In this document: piece by piece, positions 25,151 to 36,225 of the stretch
Layout: each line of letters begins with the position of its first letter
Numbering within the stretch: position 1 is the first letter of the stretch
DNA from: Monilinia fructicola
Taxonomy: Eukaryota; Ascomycota; Leotiomycetes; Helotiales; Sclerotiniaceae
Assembly: GCA_008692225.1 (NCBI GenBank)
Contig: VICG01000005.1
Coordinates: 186,001 to 250,000 of the forward strand
DNA: 64,000 nucleotides
Direction of reading: 5' to 3'
The notes under the pieces: generated by a model
Databases searched by the model: none
Told to the model about the DNA's origin: nothing
Seen by the model: only the letters and a program-made list of their open reading frames with translations
Translations under genes and position numbers: made by a program

Positions 25151-28100
25151 GATTAGATATGAACTGTGGGAAAGTTAAGACTGTGAAGTTGGGGAGAAGT
25201 GAATGGTGGTGGATGAAACTCAGGTGAGCATGACGACACGATGATGAGTGTGTATATTTTCTCAAAGATGTGGACGACGAAACGGCAATAGATGATGATG
25301 GCTCAAAGAAAAAAGAAACGACGAATGCATTTGCCTCAGAAATGGTTGGATACGCGGACGGAGTTTGGATTTGTATATATATTGACGACGCATGCGATGG
25401 TTGTTGGATGACATTAGAGCGTCAGACATATTATTATGACTTTTAATGTACCATAAATAGTTCTCTAATAAAACATATAGTATTACCAGAAGCACATGAC
25501 AGTCATCCAAGAGCATTTGGTTGATGAATGATGAATAATTCCTCATAGCAATACTACGTAGTATCACCACAACCCATCTCCTACTCTCCTATATAAACCC
25601 CCTTAAGGAAAAGAATTTCATCCGGACCGCACAGGCAGGCAAACAGGCTTGTTTGTTCAGGTCAAATGCGGTCCGGTGGTGGAGTGGTAAAGCGCCTGGC
25701 CCGAATCGAATACGAAAAAAATCCCATAGCGAAGGGGTTTCTGTTGATCAACTACAGTTTTGCCATTTGAGCTTTGGATTTTGTTTCTTTTTTGGTATTT
25801 TCTGAAGGTTCAGACAGGTCTCGGGAGTGTGGGCTTTGTGGTTGGAGGGGCTGGCGGCGACGACGGCCCGTGGAGTGATTTGAGGATATATTGTGGGGCG
25901 AACTGAGGTTATGGGATGGCGAAGCGAGGTTGAGACGGTAGAGGTGAAGGTTAGTGAAGCGACATCATGTGGTACCTGGGTATAATTATAGTATTTCATT
26001 CCTATTTATTGATTACAGGTTATATGTTATGTTTGATTGAAATTTCGCATGACTTTTTACGACTATATAAATCATAAACCTCTCATTATCTTTCTAAAAT
26101 CTGGACTTAGAATTGCGAAATCAGCGGAACGCATGGAGAGAGAGATAACTTGCGAATGATCTATGAGTATTCATTGTTATCATGTTTGACCGATTATTTG
26201 TGCTGTCTCTGCTGGCTGCTATGAGTTATCTGACCGCTGTTGGTATTCAAAGTTGTATTTCGCTGTTATGATTTTGATATAGCATTCATATCGTCGCCCT
26301 TACCATCTCACAGCTTCCCATGACATATCCTTCTCCTCAAGTGCATTTTCGAGTATAGAATTGTTTAATTTCCCAGTATTCTACTCCAACTACTTTCACG
26401 AACCGAACTAACAGAACTAACGGAGAAGTCAATATTCAAATCTATATATATACATCTCACGATGGCAACGCGGCAACGGAGCAACGGAGCAATATTGATC
26501 TTCGGAATCCTCAGAATATCTGTAGTAGGAACACAAAGCGACCATGTCGTTTGGAAAGTTATCTACAGGCTGCTTCTTTGCTTTCCGTGCGTGTTCTGCT
26601 CATGTTGTCATTCAAGGGATCGTTATTTTCTTCTTCCTTGGTAAAATGATTGTTTGAGGCCTACTTCATATTCAACCACCATCCTCATCTATTTTCCTCT
26701 CATTCATATTTGCACCTCGAACTCCTGCGAAATATCCCATTATCTTCATAATGCCAAGGCAATATACCACTCTATCCCTAAATCACAGACTTCTTCATTT
26801 GACTTGCCCTATCACCCCTCGGCTAAGAAGAATCAAAGATATTCATAATCTTTCTATACTCCGAACATTTCACGCTTCTCTCTAGTATTATCACTAGAAC
26901 ATCAGACAAAGTAACTCCCCCGAATACTATATGTAACACCAGTGGTAAGGGACCCGAATCTTTACCCCAATCTTTTGCCCCCCCTCCTCCTCACGTCCAA
27001 GAACTTACTGTATCGATTCAAGTTTAACTACACAGGTAAAACTGCCATATCTGATGTTATTTGCAATTCCCCGAATTACCTAGAGTCTCAAGCCTTGCAT
27101 GAAGTCATAAATGTCTATAAGACTTGTTAGATCATCTGAACAACTTCTCCTATCTGTCGCTATTTCTAACATGCCTTTTGCATCCATATCAGTTTATGCT
27201 CATAGCCAATCTACTCGGATTCCACTGTCATTTGTTAAATATTCCAAAGGTCGTTTCTCTATCGCTGAATATCATGCACTCTCTAATCTCTTCTGACTCG
27301 TATTCAGAAGACTAATCCAACACCTGCTCTATTTCCAAACACCTTACTCTTTCCTACATTCTTCTTCTTTGGTGAACAGAAGCACAGAAGTATCATGTCG
27401 CGAATCGGCACATTTTATGTACACTCCACTTCTCACGGAGAAATTGTGACAACTCTCTGATTACTCCTCCGTTTTCATTCTCCTAAGGTTACTATCATCT
27501 ACACACTAGCCCAAGATTTCACGTGGGTATAAAGTTATATACATATAGAGAAACCAAGACTCACAACGTGATATACCAAGGTTAAAATCCCACTTTACCA
27601 TACCTTAAGCAATATTCAAGATCCAGGAGATGCAGGGATGAGTATCTTGAATGGACTTCTGTGTTTCCATTTTGCTTGGTATCAAACTTTCATGATGTTA
27701 TTGGGGGTTGGGGCTCACATATATTCTTGCGCACCTCCATTATCCCTTTATTTACGCTGTTATTTCGTCTTGTCTTGTTGCTATCATCACACCGCTTAAA
27801 TGCTACTGCTCTTTCGCATCTCATTTCAACACTCGCCTACACCTATCATCCTAAACTGAAGCAGAAATCTGGTAATCTATTGGATATTCTGTCAGTGCAA
27901 TTTGTGGAAGAGAGAAATCACGCAAAGATATCTCAACTTGAGAAACCTCTGGCAACGTAATCATGAGTGTGAATGATGAACAGGTAGGTTTACGGTTCGG
28001 AAAGTCGGTGAGTACGCTGCAGCCTTTGGTGAGCTTGGAATTGGGATTTTGTATAATACGTATAATGCTATTGATGTACTGTCTGCGCGGTGGGATGTAA

Positions 28101-30328
28101 TCATCAATTTCGTCCTGGTATGGAAGCTAGGTAGGAATGAGGGACTTATGGTACTCCAGGAATTATTTTGGCGAGAAGCAATGATTATCTCTGTTGAAAA
28201 AGAGCTCAGCAGTAGTCCTTCTCGCCTTGGGAGAAATAGGAGTGACGGTCAGCACTTTTCGTTAAATTTGTGGACTGTGGAGTTGCCTGTAACTTTTGAC
28301 CGAAGTGTTTGTTTCTATGAGTACAACATATGTAAGACTTAGACAACTAGAATTTACTTTGTCTTGTGGTTATCCTTCAAGATCTCTCATCTGGAGCTAC
28401 TGCTTGATCCACGGTCAATTCAATGGATGGAGATTTGGCCTATACTTATCAGCCTTTCTCTACGAATCCGGAGACAATGTATTTGAATTTTTTGAGAGTT
28501 GGTGAGCCTCAAAGCCTTCGGCAAAGTAAAGGTCCCTGAATATCCATCAGTATCAATTCATGAAGGTTCATGAACGTAGTAAAGACTTGCCTCCAACCCC
28601 GACGTTGGTGGAAAGATTTATGACTGTAAGACCAAGAGAGAGAACGATATCCATTTTCATTGACCTAGTAAGATGAATAATGATTTAGCTATTTTGAACC
28701 ACGTAATAGCATCCATCAAGGTGGTACAATCCAGAAGCATATGCCATCACTGGCAAGTGGTTTATGTGAGGGTCAACTATGCAGGTTGCCCGTTACAAAT
28801 ACCGTATGATTCGACGGCAAGCAGAACTCAATGGATATTACATACATCAAGTAACCACTTCACACTTTGATATAGTAGTAGGCTTGAGAAAAATGACAGA
28901 TTACCGGCTGGTAACAACCTAGGGTATCTCAGCTTCGACGTTCCCTTTTTATGGGTAACAGAAAACTCCCTTGTTTTGTAAATATTGGAAATAGAGATTA
29001 TTCCACATCCATCTTAAGTGATTGTTGCCGCCATGTCTTCGTTGTCATGATTAAATACTTATCTCTTGAACATCATCTCATGACTCAGAATCAGCTACCA
29101 ACCTTAGATATCTTTAGCCTAATAGACACTTCTCCCGTTTCCTTCTTAAGCGATCAAATTCCCATTCTAATTTCCATTAGACGGTCCATCCTTACCACTC
29201 CCTTCTACACAATGTTGCGATATAAACGAATGCGCTTCCCGAATCTCACTAACACAATCAGGAAGGTTTCTCAAAACCTGGTCATGACGTCCTGGGCAGC
29301 AGTTGTATGTGATTTTACTATGTGTAAGAAGGTATCCATGGTTAAGAACTATTCCCAACTTGATGCAACCTCTCAAACAATAGGAGCAACCAGCAAGCGA
29401 ATATTATAGGGCAACCTCTGCTGTTGTTCTTTTGGTGATTATCGTTAGTATCCATAGTGACGTTATGCAATGCTGATTATAGCCATGCGTACGTCCCCAT
29501 CATCTTTGTCCCCATCATTCACGTCAGGGTGAGTCCTACATCAGGGCCCTGATTCAACATCACGACTGATAATCCCATCCATCCATCCATCCATCCGTCC
29601 GTCTATCCACAAATATAATAACAACCCCCCCCTCCTCACTCCTCCCACGCCAACCTTCCCATCGACCCCCAACCCCCAACCCACAACCCAAAGCCCACAG
29701 CAACAACCTCGCATCCCGATCCATACACACCGAAAACCCTCCCTACACGACAAGAACCAGAGCAGACACCTCACCTCGCAGCAACCCATCAACATCAATA
29801 CGCGTAAAAGCAATGAATGAACGCAGAACATTCCACTCCGCCCTCTCCCACCCCAAAAATCTACGATTCCCTGAGTGCCCTGACTTACCCAAGACATAAT
29901 AATTGTCTATCGATCTCCGGCAACTTTCCATGCATGCATTCCTCAACCCTCAACCCCCAAAGACCCGAATCCAAGTTGTAGAGGTGAAGCAAAGCCGTCC
30001 TTTCGGTATCTACAAGCAGTCATCCATCACCCATGATAATATCATCTCATCTGTTCTACCAATTAAGGACCACTCATTCAGTCAAGTGATGTAGTGATAT
30101 ATAAGCCTGATGACGGCTTGACAAAAAATAAAGGTTCAATTAACTTTAAATTAAGTTCAGTTCAGTTCAATCCAATTCAATTCAATTCAATTCGATTCGA
30201 TTCAATCCGGGCATCTATCATATCATATCATGTATGATATTCAGTTCCTCGTCGCTTGAGCTTCCATTATCTTCCGTTCCTCATTCTTCATGCTTCCTTC
30301 TTCCCCTCTCCCAATCATCACCTCTCAC
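25151..30328. other. Long intergenic region with microsatellites
   Basis: 5.2 kb without a supported gene. It holds the transporter 3' flank, an inverted-repeat knot at 25,622-25,676 (listed separately), a (CATC)n/(CGTC)n run near 29,575-29,600, a C-rich block at 29,630-29,760 whose antisense frame (29,541-29,897) is only low-complexity Gly/Cys/Trp, and a (TTCAA/TTCGA)n tract at about 30,145-30,210. Long UTRs or non-coding transcripts of neighbouring genes may occupy part of it, but I have no direct evidence. Confidence 0.5.
25622..25676. repeat. Nested inverted repeats (possible hairpin)
   Basis: A perfect 10-bp inverted repeat, CCGGACCGCA at 25,622-25,631 and TGCGGTCCGG at 25,667-25,676, flanks a second short palindrome, AAACAGGCTTGTTT, in its loop. 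The sequence directly downstream (ggtggtggagtggtaaagcgcc) resembles a tRNA D-arm/A-box, but no T-arm follows, so a tRNA call is not supported. It could be a transcript hairpin or a tRNA-derived relic. Confidence 0.4.
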
Positions 30329-32519
30329 TTATTTCTCAGCAGGGCTCCCGCTTTTAAGACCACCCTTGTTACCAAATCTCAAGTCACTCTCCAACTCATC
30401 ACCTGGCTGATCATGTCTACTGTACATTTTATATTCAACCGAATCTTTGAACTCCAGTTTCCCAGATTCAACCTCCTTTCTAGTTGCGGATAATTTGGAT
30501 TTGGGAAGACCCATTGATTCAAGGAATTTGACGGCTGAAGAAATATAATGTTAGTATGCGATCAAGTGAAATTGGAGGTGATGAATCAGAAAAGCTTACT
30601 ATCAGTCCACTCAGTCTCCTTTCTCTTTGAACTCCAACCCAATTCTCCAGCCATGATATCAATAACTCTTGGTGTTGCCTCCAAAGCAGCCTGCGCGTTC
30701 AAAAATGCCAATCTAGTTCTTCTAGCCAAAACATCTACTGCAGTTTGCGCATACTCATGTCTGACTGCATATCTCACCTCCCCATCAATGAAAGGATACA
30801 ATGGAGAAATCTTCTCTCCTCGAACCGGGAATCTTTGTTCAGTTGGCGAAGAAAGTGATGCAACGGTCCAAGCTCTATCACCATAGTTCTCGGTGAGATG
30901 TTTAGCAACATCAGTTTCGAGACCAAAGTGTTGAATGAGATTGATGAAGAGCGTTTTGGAGAAGCCGTGTGCACCAACAAGTTTAACTTGATGCGTTTGA
31001 CAAGATCCATTCAAATGAGCTCCATCATCATGCAATTGTGTACCCGAAACATCTGGTGCATTTCGCACTGGTTTGGTTTGAAGCTTGAATTCGGAAATAG
31101 CTTCATCAACACATTCTTCTGCCATCTGACGATAAGTAGTCCATTTACCACCGGCACAAGTGAGGAGGCCCGAAGGAGAGATATTGATGAGATGATTGCG
31201 AACGAGGGACTCGGTATTCTTTGCATTTGGGTCCTTGACTAGAGGACGAATTCCAGACCAAGCTGCGAGAACATCACCGCGACGGACGTTGATATCTGGT
31301 GCAAGGTAACGGCGGATTTCAGAAAGAATCCAATCAATCTCCTCCTCACTTGCGACTGGGTTATAGGATATTTTAGTGGGAGAATCGGTGGTGCCAGCAA
31401 TTGTGTTTCCTTGCCATGGAAGGAAGAAGATGACTCTGCCATCTGAAGTTTTAGGATCAATAAGACCCATCTTTTGAGGGCTGTAATATCCAGGAAGGAT
31501 AACGTGAACACCTGAACTTGGTGCGACGATTTCCTTGACTCCTTGATCATCCATCTTTCTAATGGAATCACAGAATGGTCCGGTCGCGTTGATTACACCT
31601 CTTGCTCTGATTTTAAACTCCTTGGATGTTTTACCATCCTTCTCTTCTAGCAAATCCCTAACCGTTGCACCGCATAATTTACCGTTGGCATCCTTTTCCA
31701 ACCCCGTAACCTCGAGATGGTTAACCACGGTACTTCCATACAAAGCAGCAGTCATCGCCAAAGACACGTTCATTCTCGAATCATTGTGAGCACCGTCATA
31801 ATAAACCAAAGCACCCACCAAATTATCCTTCTTCAACATAGGAAAAAGCATCCAAAGCCTTACTCCTCGTCAAGAAATACGAAGTTTCGATACCCTCGGA
31901 ACCAGCCAAGAAATCGTAAGCCTTCGTACCTGCCCAATAATACGGAGCTTTCCACCATTTATCCAGTGGCAGCATGATCGGTAACCAACTCGACAGATGC
32001 GGCGCCGTATCCAAGAAGTATTTTCGTTCCCTCAATGCCTCCTTCACCAACGCATATTGATTATAATCCAACTCCCAAACCGCCTTTTCCAAATATCGTA
32101 CACCACCATGGACCAGCTTCGTACTCTTACTACTGGTTCCACTACTAAAATCATCCCTCTCGACCACCGCCACCTTTAAACCTCTGGTAGCAGCATCCAA
32201 GGCTACACCAGCTCCTGTCGCCCCGGCCCCAATGACTAGTAAATCATAGACATCATCTTCGTTCTGCGGGGTAGCAGTCGACGGTGCACCTTGAGATCCT
32301 CCACTTCTTTTTTAAATCTGCGATTTGTTCTGCTCTTGATTTGATCTTGGGGAATCGTGGAGGACGGAAATGACCATCTGCGCCGAAGGGAGGGACGACG
32401 GCAGAATCGGCGCCGGGGATGTTTCGTGGTCGGTAGGTGTAGTAGAGGATGCCACCACCAACTGTTGTAGCTCCAATGGTATATAATAAAGGTTTCGCGA
32501 GTCTTTGACGGAATGCCAT
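30329..32519 (-). CDS. GUT2: FAD-dependent glycerol-3-phosphate dehydrogenase, mitochondrial (GUT2 type), with two frame breaks in this assembly
   Basis: Oxidises sn-glycerol 3-phosphate to dihydroxyacetone phosphate and passes electrons to ubiquinone at the outer face of the inner mitochondrial membrane, serving glycerol catabolism and the G3P shuttle. The N-terminus (MAFRQRLAKPLLYTIGATTV) is a basic presequence followed by a membrane segment. The Rossmann motif VIGAGATGAG binds FAD. Next come DDFSSGTSSKSTKLVHGGVR, YYDGAHNDSRMNVSLA, INATGPF, FLPWQGNTIAGTTD, LAAWSGIRPLV and GGKWTTYRQMAEE, all hallmark segments of the family. The final intron (30,535-30,599, GTAAGC donor, TACTAAC branch point) leads to a short last exon ending at 30,329. 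Two single-base frame breaks occur, one in an A6 run near 32,313 before the Rossmann motif and one in a T5 run near 31,850 before FPMLKKDNLVG. Without them the protein would be full length (about 720 residues). Because both sit in homopolymers of an otherwise perfectly kept housekeeping gene, assembly error is likelier than decay. Confidence 0.93.
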
Positions 32520-33590
32520 TATCGATGGGGTACGATTCGTGTGGAGATGGAGGTAGAGATGGGGATGGGGATGAGGAGAGAAAGGGGAGAAGAAAGAGGG
32601 GGAAGTAGAGTTGGAGAGTTGGAGTTGGAGAGTTGGAGAATTGGGGCAAAGATATTAGGTATTAAGATCCAATCTTTATCCCAGGTGGAGATTTTTGGTC
32701 CGCATTGGTTATGAAAGAATAATGATGAGAAAGTTACCAGACTGGGTATTAAAGCTTGCTAAAGGAAAATAAGAAATATCAATCAGGAATTGGATGCAGA
32801 TCAACCCGCTTTATTGAATAGGTAGATACAGTCAGTACCACAGTAGACATGTACTCCGTAGGTAAGGTTAAGGCCCTTGTACATAATCAATATCTCGAGT
32901 AGGTAGAAGGGCAGAAAGGTAAAACTACCAAGTCGGGTAGGTAAAGAGGAACCTTGGAATCTATTTGAATTATTTATTAGATTTTCAAGGTTCTATTTAT
33001 AGTTTTGTTATAGTATAAAAAATATATTAATCTTAAATAATTTATTTTATTAGTTTTGATTTTATCTTAATTAAAGCTTAAGAATTCTCTCCCTCGCTTT
33101 ATATATTATATAATAATTCTATAAGAATTCTATAATAATTCTATAAGAATTCTATATAATTCTATAAGAATTATAATAATTCTATAAGAATTCTATAATA
33201 ATTCTATAAGAATTCTATAAGAATTCTATAATTCTATAATAATTCTATAATAATTCTATAATAATTTTATAATAATTTTATAATAATTCTATAATAGTTT
33301 TTATAGTAATCTTATTATAATTTTATAAATTATTTTATAATAATTATATAAGAATCTTATAATAATTTTATAATAGTTTTATAATAATCTTATAATTATT
33401 TTATAGTAATTATATAAGAATCTTATAATAATTTTATAATAATTATATATATATATATATATATCTATTAATACTTAAAAACATTTATTAAAAATATATA
33501 AATTTCAATTTATACTTTAATAAAGAGATAATTATCAATTCATCTATACCTTCTTCTCCCTCTTTTCCTTCTACATACACACGAGTCGAC
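32520..33590. other. GUT2 upstream region and AT-rich tract next to the transposon
   Basis: 32,520-32,990 is the GUT2 5' flank, with G/A-rich repeats (ggggatgaggagagaaagg, ttggagagttggag). From about 32,990 to 33,470 the sequence becomes an almost pure A/T tract of imperfect units such as ATAATTCTATAAGAATTCTA, ending in (TA)n. The transposon begins just after it. Confidence 0.7.
33100..33460. repeat. Imperfect AT-rich tandem repeat (ATAATTCTATAAGAATTCTA-like)
   Basis: Units built from TATAATAATTCTATAAGAATTC are repeated many times with drift into TATAATAATTTTA, then a short TA dinucleotide run at about 33,446-33,463. The units contain the palindrome GAATTC. It lies 130 bp outside the left terminal inverted repeat of the transposon. 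Confidence 0.75.
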
Positions 33591-33617
33591 AGGTCGGATG
33601 GACGTCCATCTGAGCTC
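33591..33617 (+). repeat. Left terminal inverted repeat of the transposon
   Basis: 27 bp, identical as reverse complement to 42,431-42,457. Its core GATGGACGTCCATC (33,597-33,610) is itself a 14-bp perfect palindrome, so each end carries a dyad-symmetric site. Confidence 0.95.
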
Positions 33618-34191
33618 CCGTGTACTCGGAAAAACGTCGGGTGGACTAGTGGGGCGCGGCTGACCTTTTGCGAAATGGGTCCGCAACCTCTTCATAATTT
33701 ATGCAGAACGTCCGATCGTCGATCTCATTGAACAGTAGATTTGCGTGATTGAATTGATCGTACCTCTTCAATTGATTCTAATCATAGCCGTATGGAAACG
33801 TTTAATAAACGTTTAATAAACGTTTTCAAAACGTTTCCAAAACGTTTATGCCCACCTAATTCTCAAATGTTATATGTCATCTATAAAGCAAAAAAGAGAT
33901 TCGAGAATTAATTAATATTGCAAGCAACCTCAATTGAATCATTTATCTACCTTGATAATTAACGTTGTATCAATTCGAGTATTGCTTTTTTTCGTTTATA
34001 TTATCTGATATTTCCCACCGAATTTTTATTCCAACTACAACTACTCTCGCTTACAACTTTTTTTCGATCTCCCCATCAGTGCTCTATCAATTCATTTAGA
34101 AATCACTTACTAAACGTTTTCAAAACGTTTAGAAAACGTTTACAAATCGATTTAAATTCTCACTTATAGATACTTGATTTTTTTTTTCGAT

Positions 34192-35522
34192 ATGGCATCT
34201 GGACCTAATGCAACTGTGAATACTCTTGTTTATTCAACGAAGGATCAACAAGCAGACGCATATCTTCGTAGTAACCCTCGTCCCTCTGGATGTTCTTTGT
34301 GGAAGTGTGATGAAGTAAGTGTTATTCAATCTCAAAACGTTTAATAAACGTTTATTAAACGTTTTCAAATCGCTTTTTGTAGTATATTTATTAACATTTA
34401 TTAATTATCTTAGAATGATGTTTATCAAGTGCCTGCGGGAGAAATATTTTGTCGTGCACCTTGGGGTCCACGCAATGAAATTTGTCCAAAACTCGTATGT
34501 TATCATTGAATATAAACGTTTTCTAAACGTTTTCTAAACGTTTTCAAATCATTTAGATCAAATACAATGCTACCAACAATCTTCGTCTTCATTTGAAGCA
34601 AAAACATTCGGATCTTTCGTTTGATAAGGGGAAAAAGGGTAGTACGAGAATGGTCAGTACTCATTATTAAATAATTTTTAAATAACTTTAGTATTGTTCT
34701 TTCTATTCGTTTTGAAAACGTTTTCTAATCGTTTTTAAAACGTTTGCAGGAAGATCAAGCAGTCGCTCGGGAAGCATTCGCCCAATGCTATCGTGCTCAC
34801 CTTGAGTACGAGAAGTCAATTGGTGAAGTAAGACAAGAAACTGATGATATAGATTGATCTCTCAAAACGTACGTGATCTCACTATTATTTTTCAACCTTT
34901 TTGAAAGCATTTTATAAACGTTTTCTAATCATTTTTTTAAACGTTTTCTAATCATTTTATAATCATTTTGAAAACGTTTTCTAAACGTTTAGAAAACGTT
35001 TTCACTTTCCAACATTTATTAATTTTATATGCAGAGTCATTTCTCTCCATCAAAGAAATTGCGAAAGAGAAAACGTGATGAACGCAATCACGAGCAAGCA
35101 CGCGTTCGAGAGGAAGCAGAGCAAATTGCATCTGCTGGACCTTCTCGTGTGGTGAAAGATTGCCCTGTACGCAAGTATAAGGGAGCTATGAGAGTAAGTT
35201 TAAACGTTTTCAAAATGGTTAGAAAACGTTTAGAAAACGTTTATTAAACGTTTTCGAGATAAGTTAACTAACGTTTGCTAATTGTTTATCAATTGTTTAG
35301 CCCAACGTAACGCGAATGCGAGCTGGCTGTGGGTTTAAACCCAATCAAAAATGTGATCATTGTGTTGCTGCTTCGCGTGATCGTTGTCCTGATGTTAGTG
35401 CACAGGATTGGACTAACAATGGAGGTTGTATAATTCTTTTGAATTATAGGAAACCTTCAAATAGAGTCGACGATGTTGAAGATGAAGATGAAAACGATGA
35501 TGAAGAGGGTAGTGTTGAATGA
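34192..35522 (+). CDS. Transposon accessory protein A, Cys/His zinc-finger-like (252 aa)
   Basis: Six exons (34,192-34,314; 34,414-34,494; 34,557-34,652; 34,750-34,827; 35,035-35,193; 35,301-35,522), every one a multiple of three, so all five introns are phase 0. The protein begins MASGPNATVNTL. Residues 36-100 carry a BED/C2H2-like pattern: CSLWKC, then EIFCRAPWGPRNEICPKL, then NNLRLHLKQKH, i.e. paired Cys followed by an H-x4-H helix. A central basic region (KKLRKRKRDERN) suggests nuclear localisation or nucleic-acid contact. The C-terminus holds a second Cys cluster (GCGFKPNQKCDHC...DRC) and an Asp/Glu tail. Layout parallels gene B. A DNA-binding partner of the transposase, perhaps recognising the AACGTT repeats, is my inference; no name is justified. 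The frame is intact. Confidence 0.85.
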
Positions 35523-36225
35523 GTTAGATTGGGATTTTCTTTATATTTGGGAAATATTCTTTTTGTTACTTCGAAATATTTTCAACTTGAATCCGAAATG
35601 TTTTTTAAACGTTTTCTAATCATTTTATAAACGTTTTCAAAACGTTTAGAAAACGTTTACACAAGCAATTTTTTCATATTAACGACCTTTACGAATTCTT
35701 CAACTAGGTAGCATAATAATAAAAATATATGGTATTGAAAGAATTTTATTTAATAGTCATTTTGGTATGTATACAAATAAAGATCTCAGGTTAAATTCAC
35801 CAATCTTATTATAAAGAAGTATTAAAAAATATTAATCAAACACTTATAAAATATCAAAACAATACTTATAGAGTACTATATAAACACTTATATAGCACCA
35901 TACAAACACTAGAAATCATCGATCATAATATAAAAAAAAAGACAAACAATATACCTACAAATTATTTAAAAAACGTTCTCTAATCATTTTCTAAACATTT
36001 CATAAACGTTTTCGAATCGTTTAATAAACGTTTTCTAAATGTTTTCTTTCTACATATCTCCTCAATCTCCATTGTTTAATTTACATTCTTCGGTCATGGA
36101 TATACGTTTATCCTTTCGCTAAGATATCCACTTTATTTTTGTATTAAAACTATAGTATTTCCACATCGTGAATCGTTCATTCTCTCTTCTAACTTTACTT
36201 TCAATCGTTTAAATCAAAATACATT
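35523..36225. other. Intergenic spacer inside the transposon
   Basis: Between accessory genes A and B. Contains AACGTTT-type arrays at about 35,600-35,660 and 35,965-36,050, and between them a stretch of TATAAACACTTATA-like near-repeats (35,820-35,910). The rest is presumably the gene B promoter. Confidence 0.7.

Noticed and set aside
25677..25765. tRNA gene starting at the GGTGGTGGAGTGG sequence
   Set aside because: There is no T-arm (GGTTCGANNCC) and no matching acceptor stem at a suitable distance.
29541..29897. Minus-strand 118-codon ORF rich in Gly, Cys and Trp
   Set aside because: It translates a C-rich low-complexity block and a (CATC)n run; no motif, signal or splice support.
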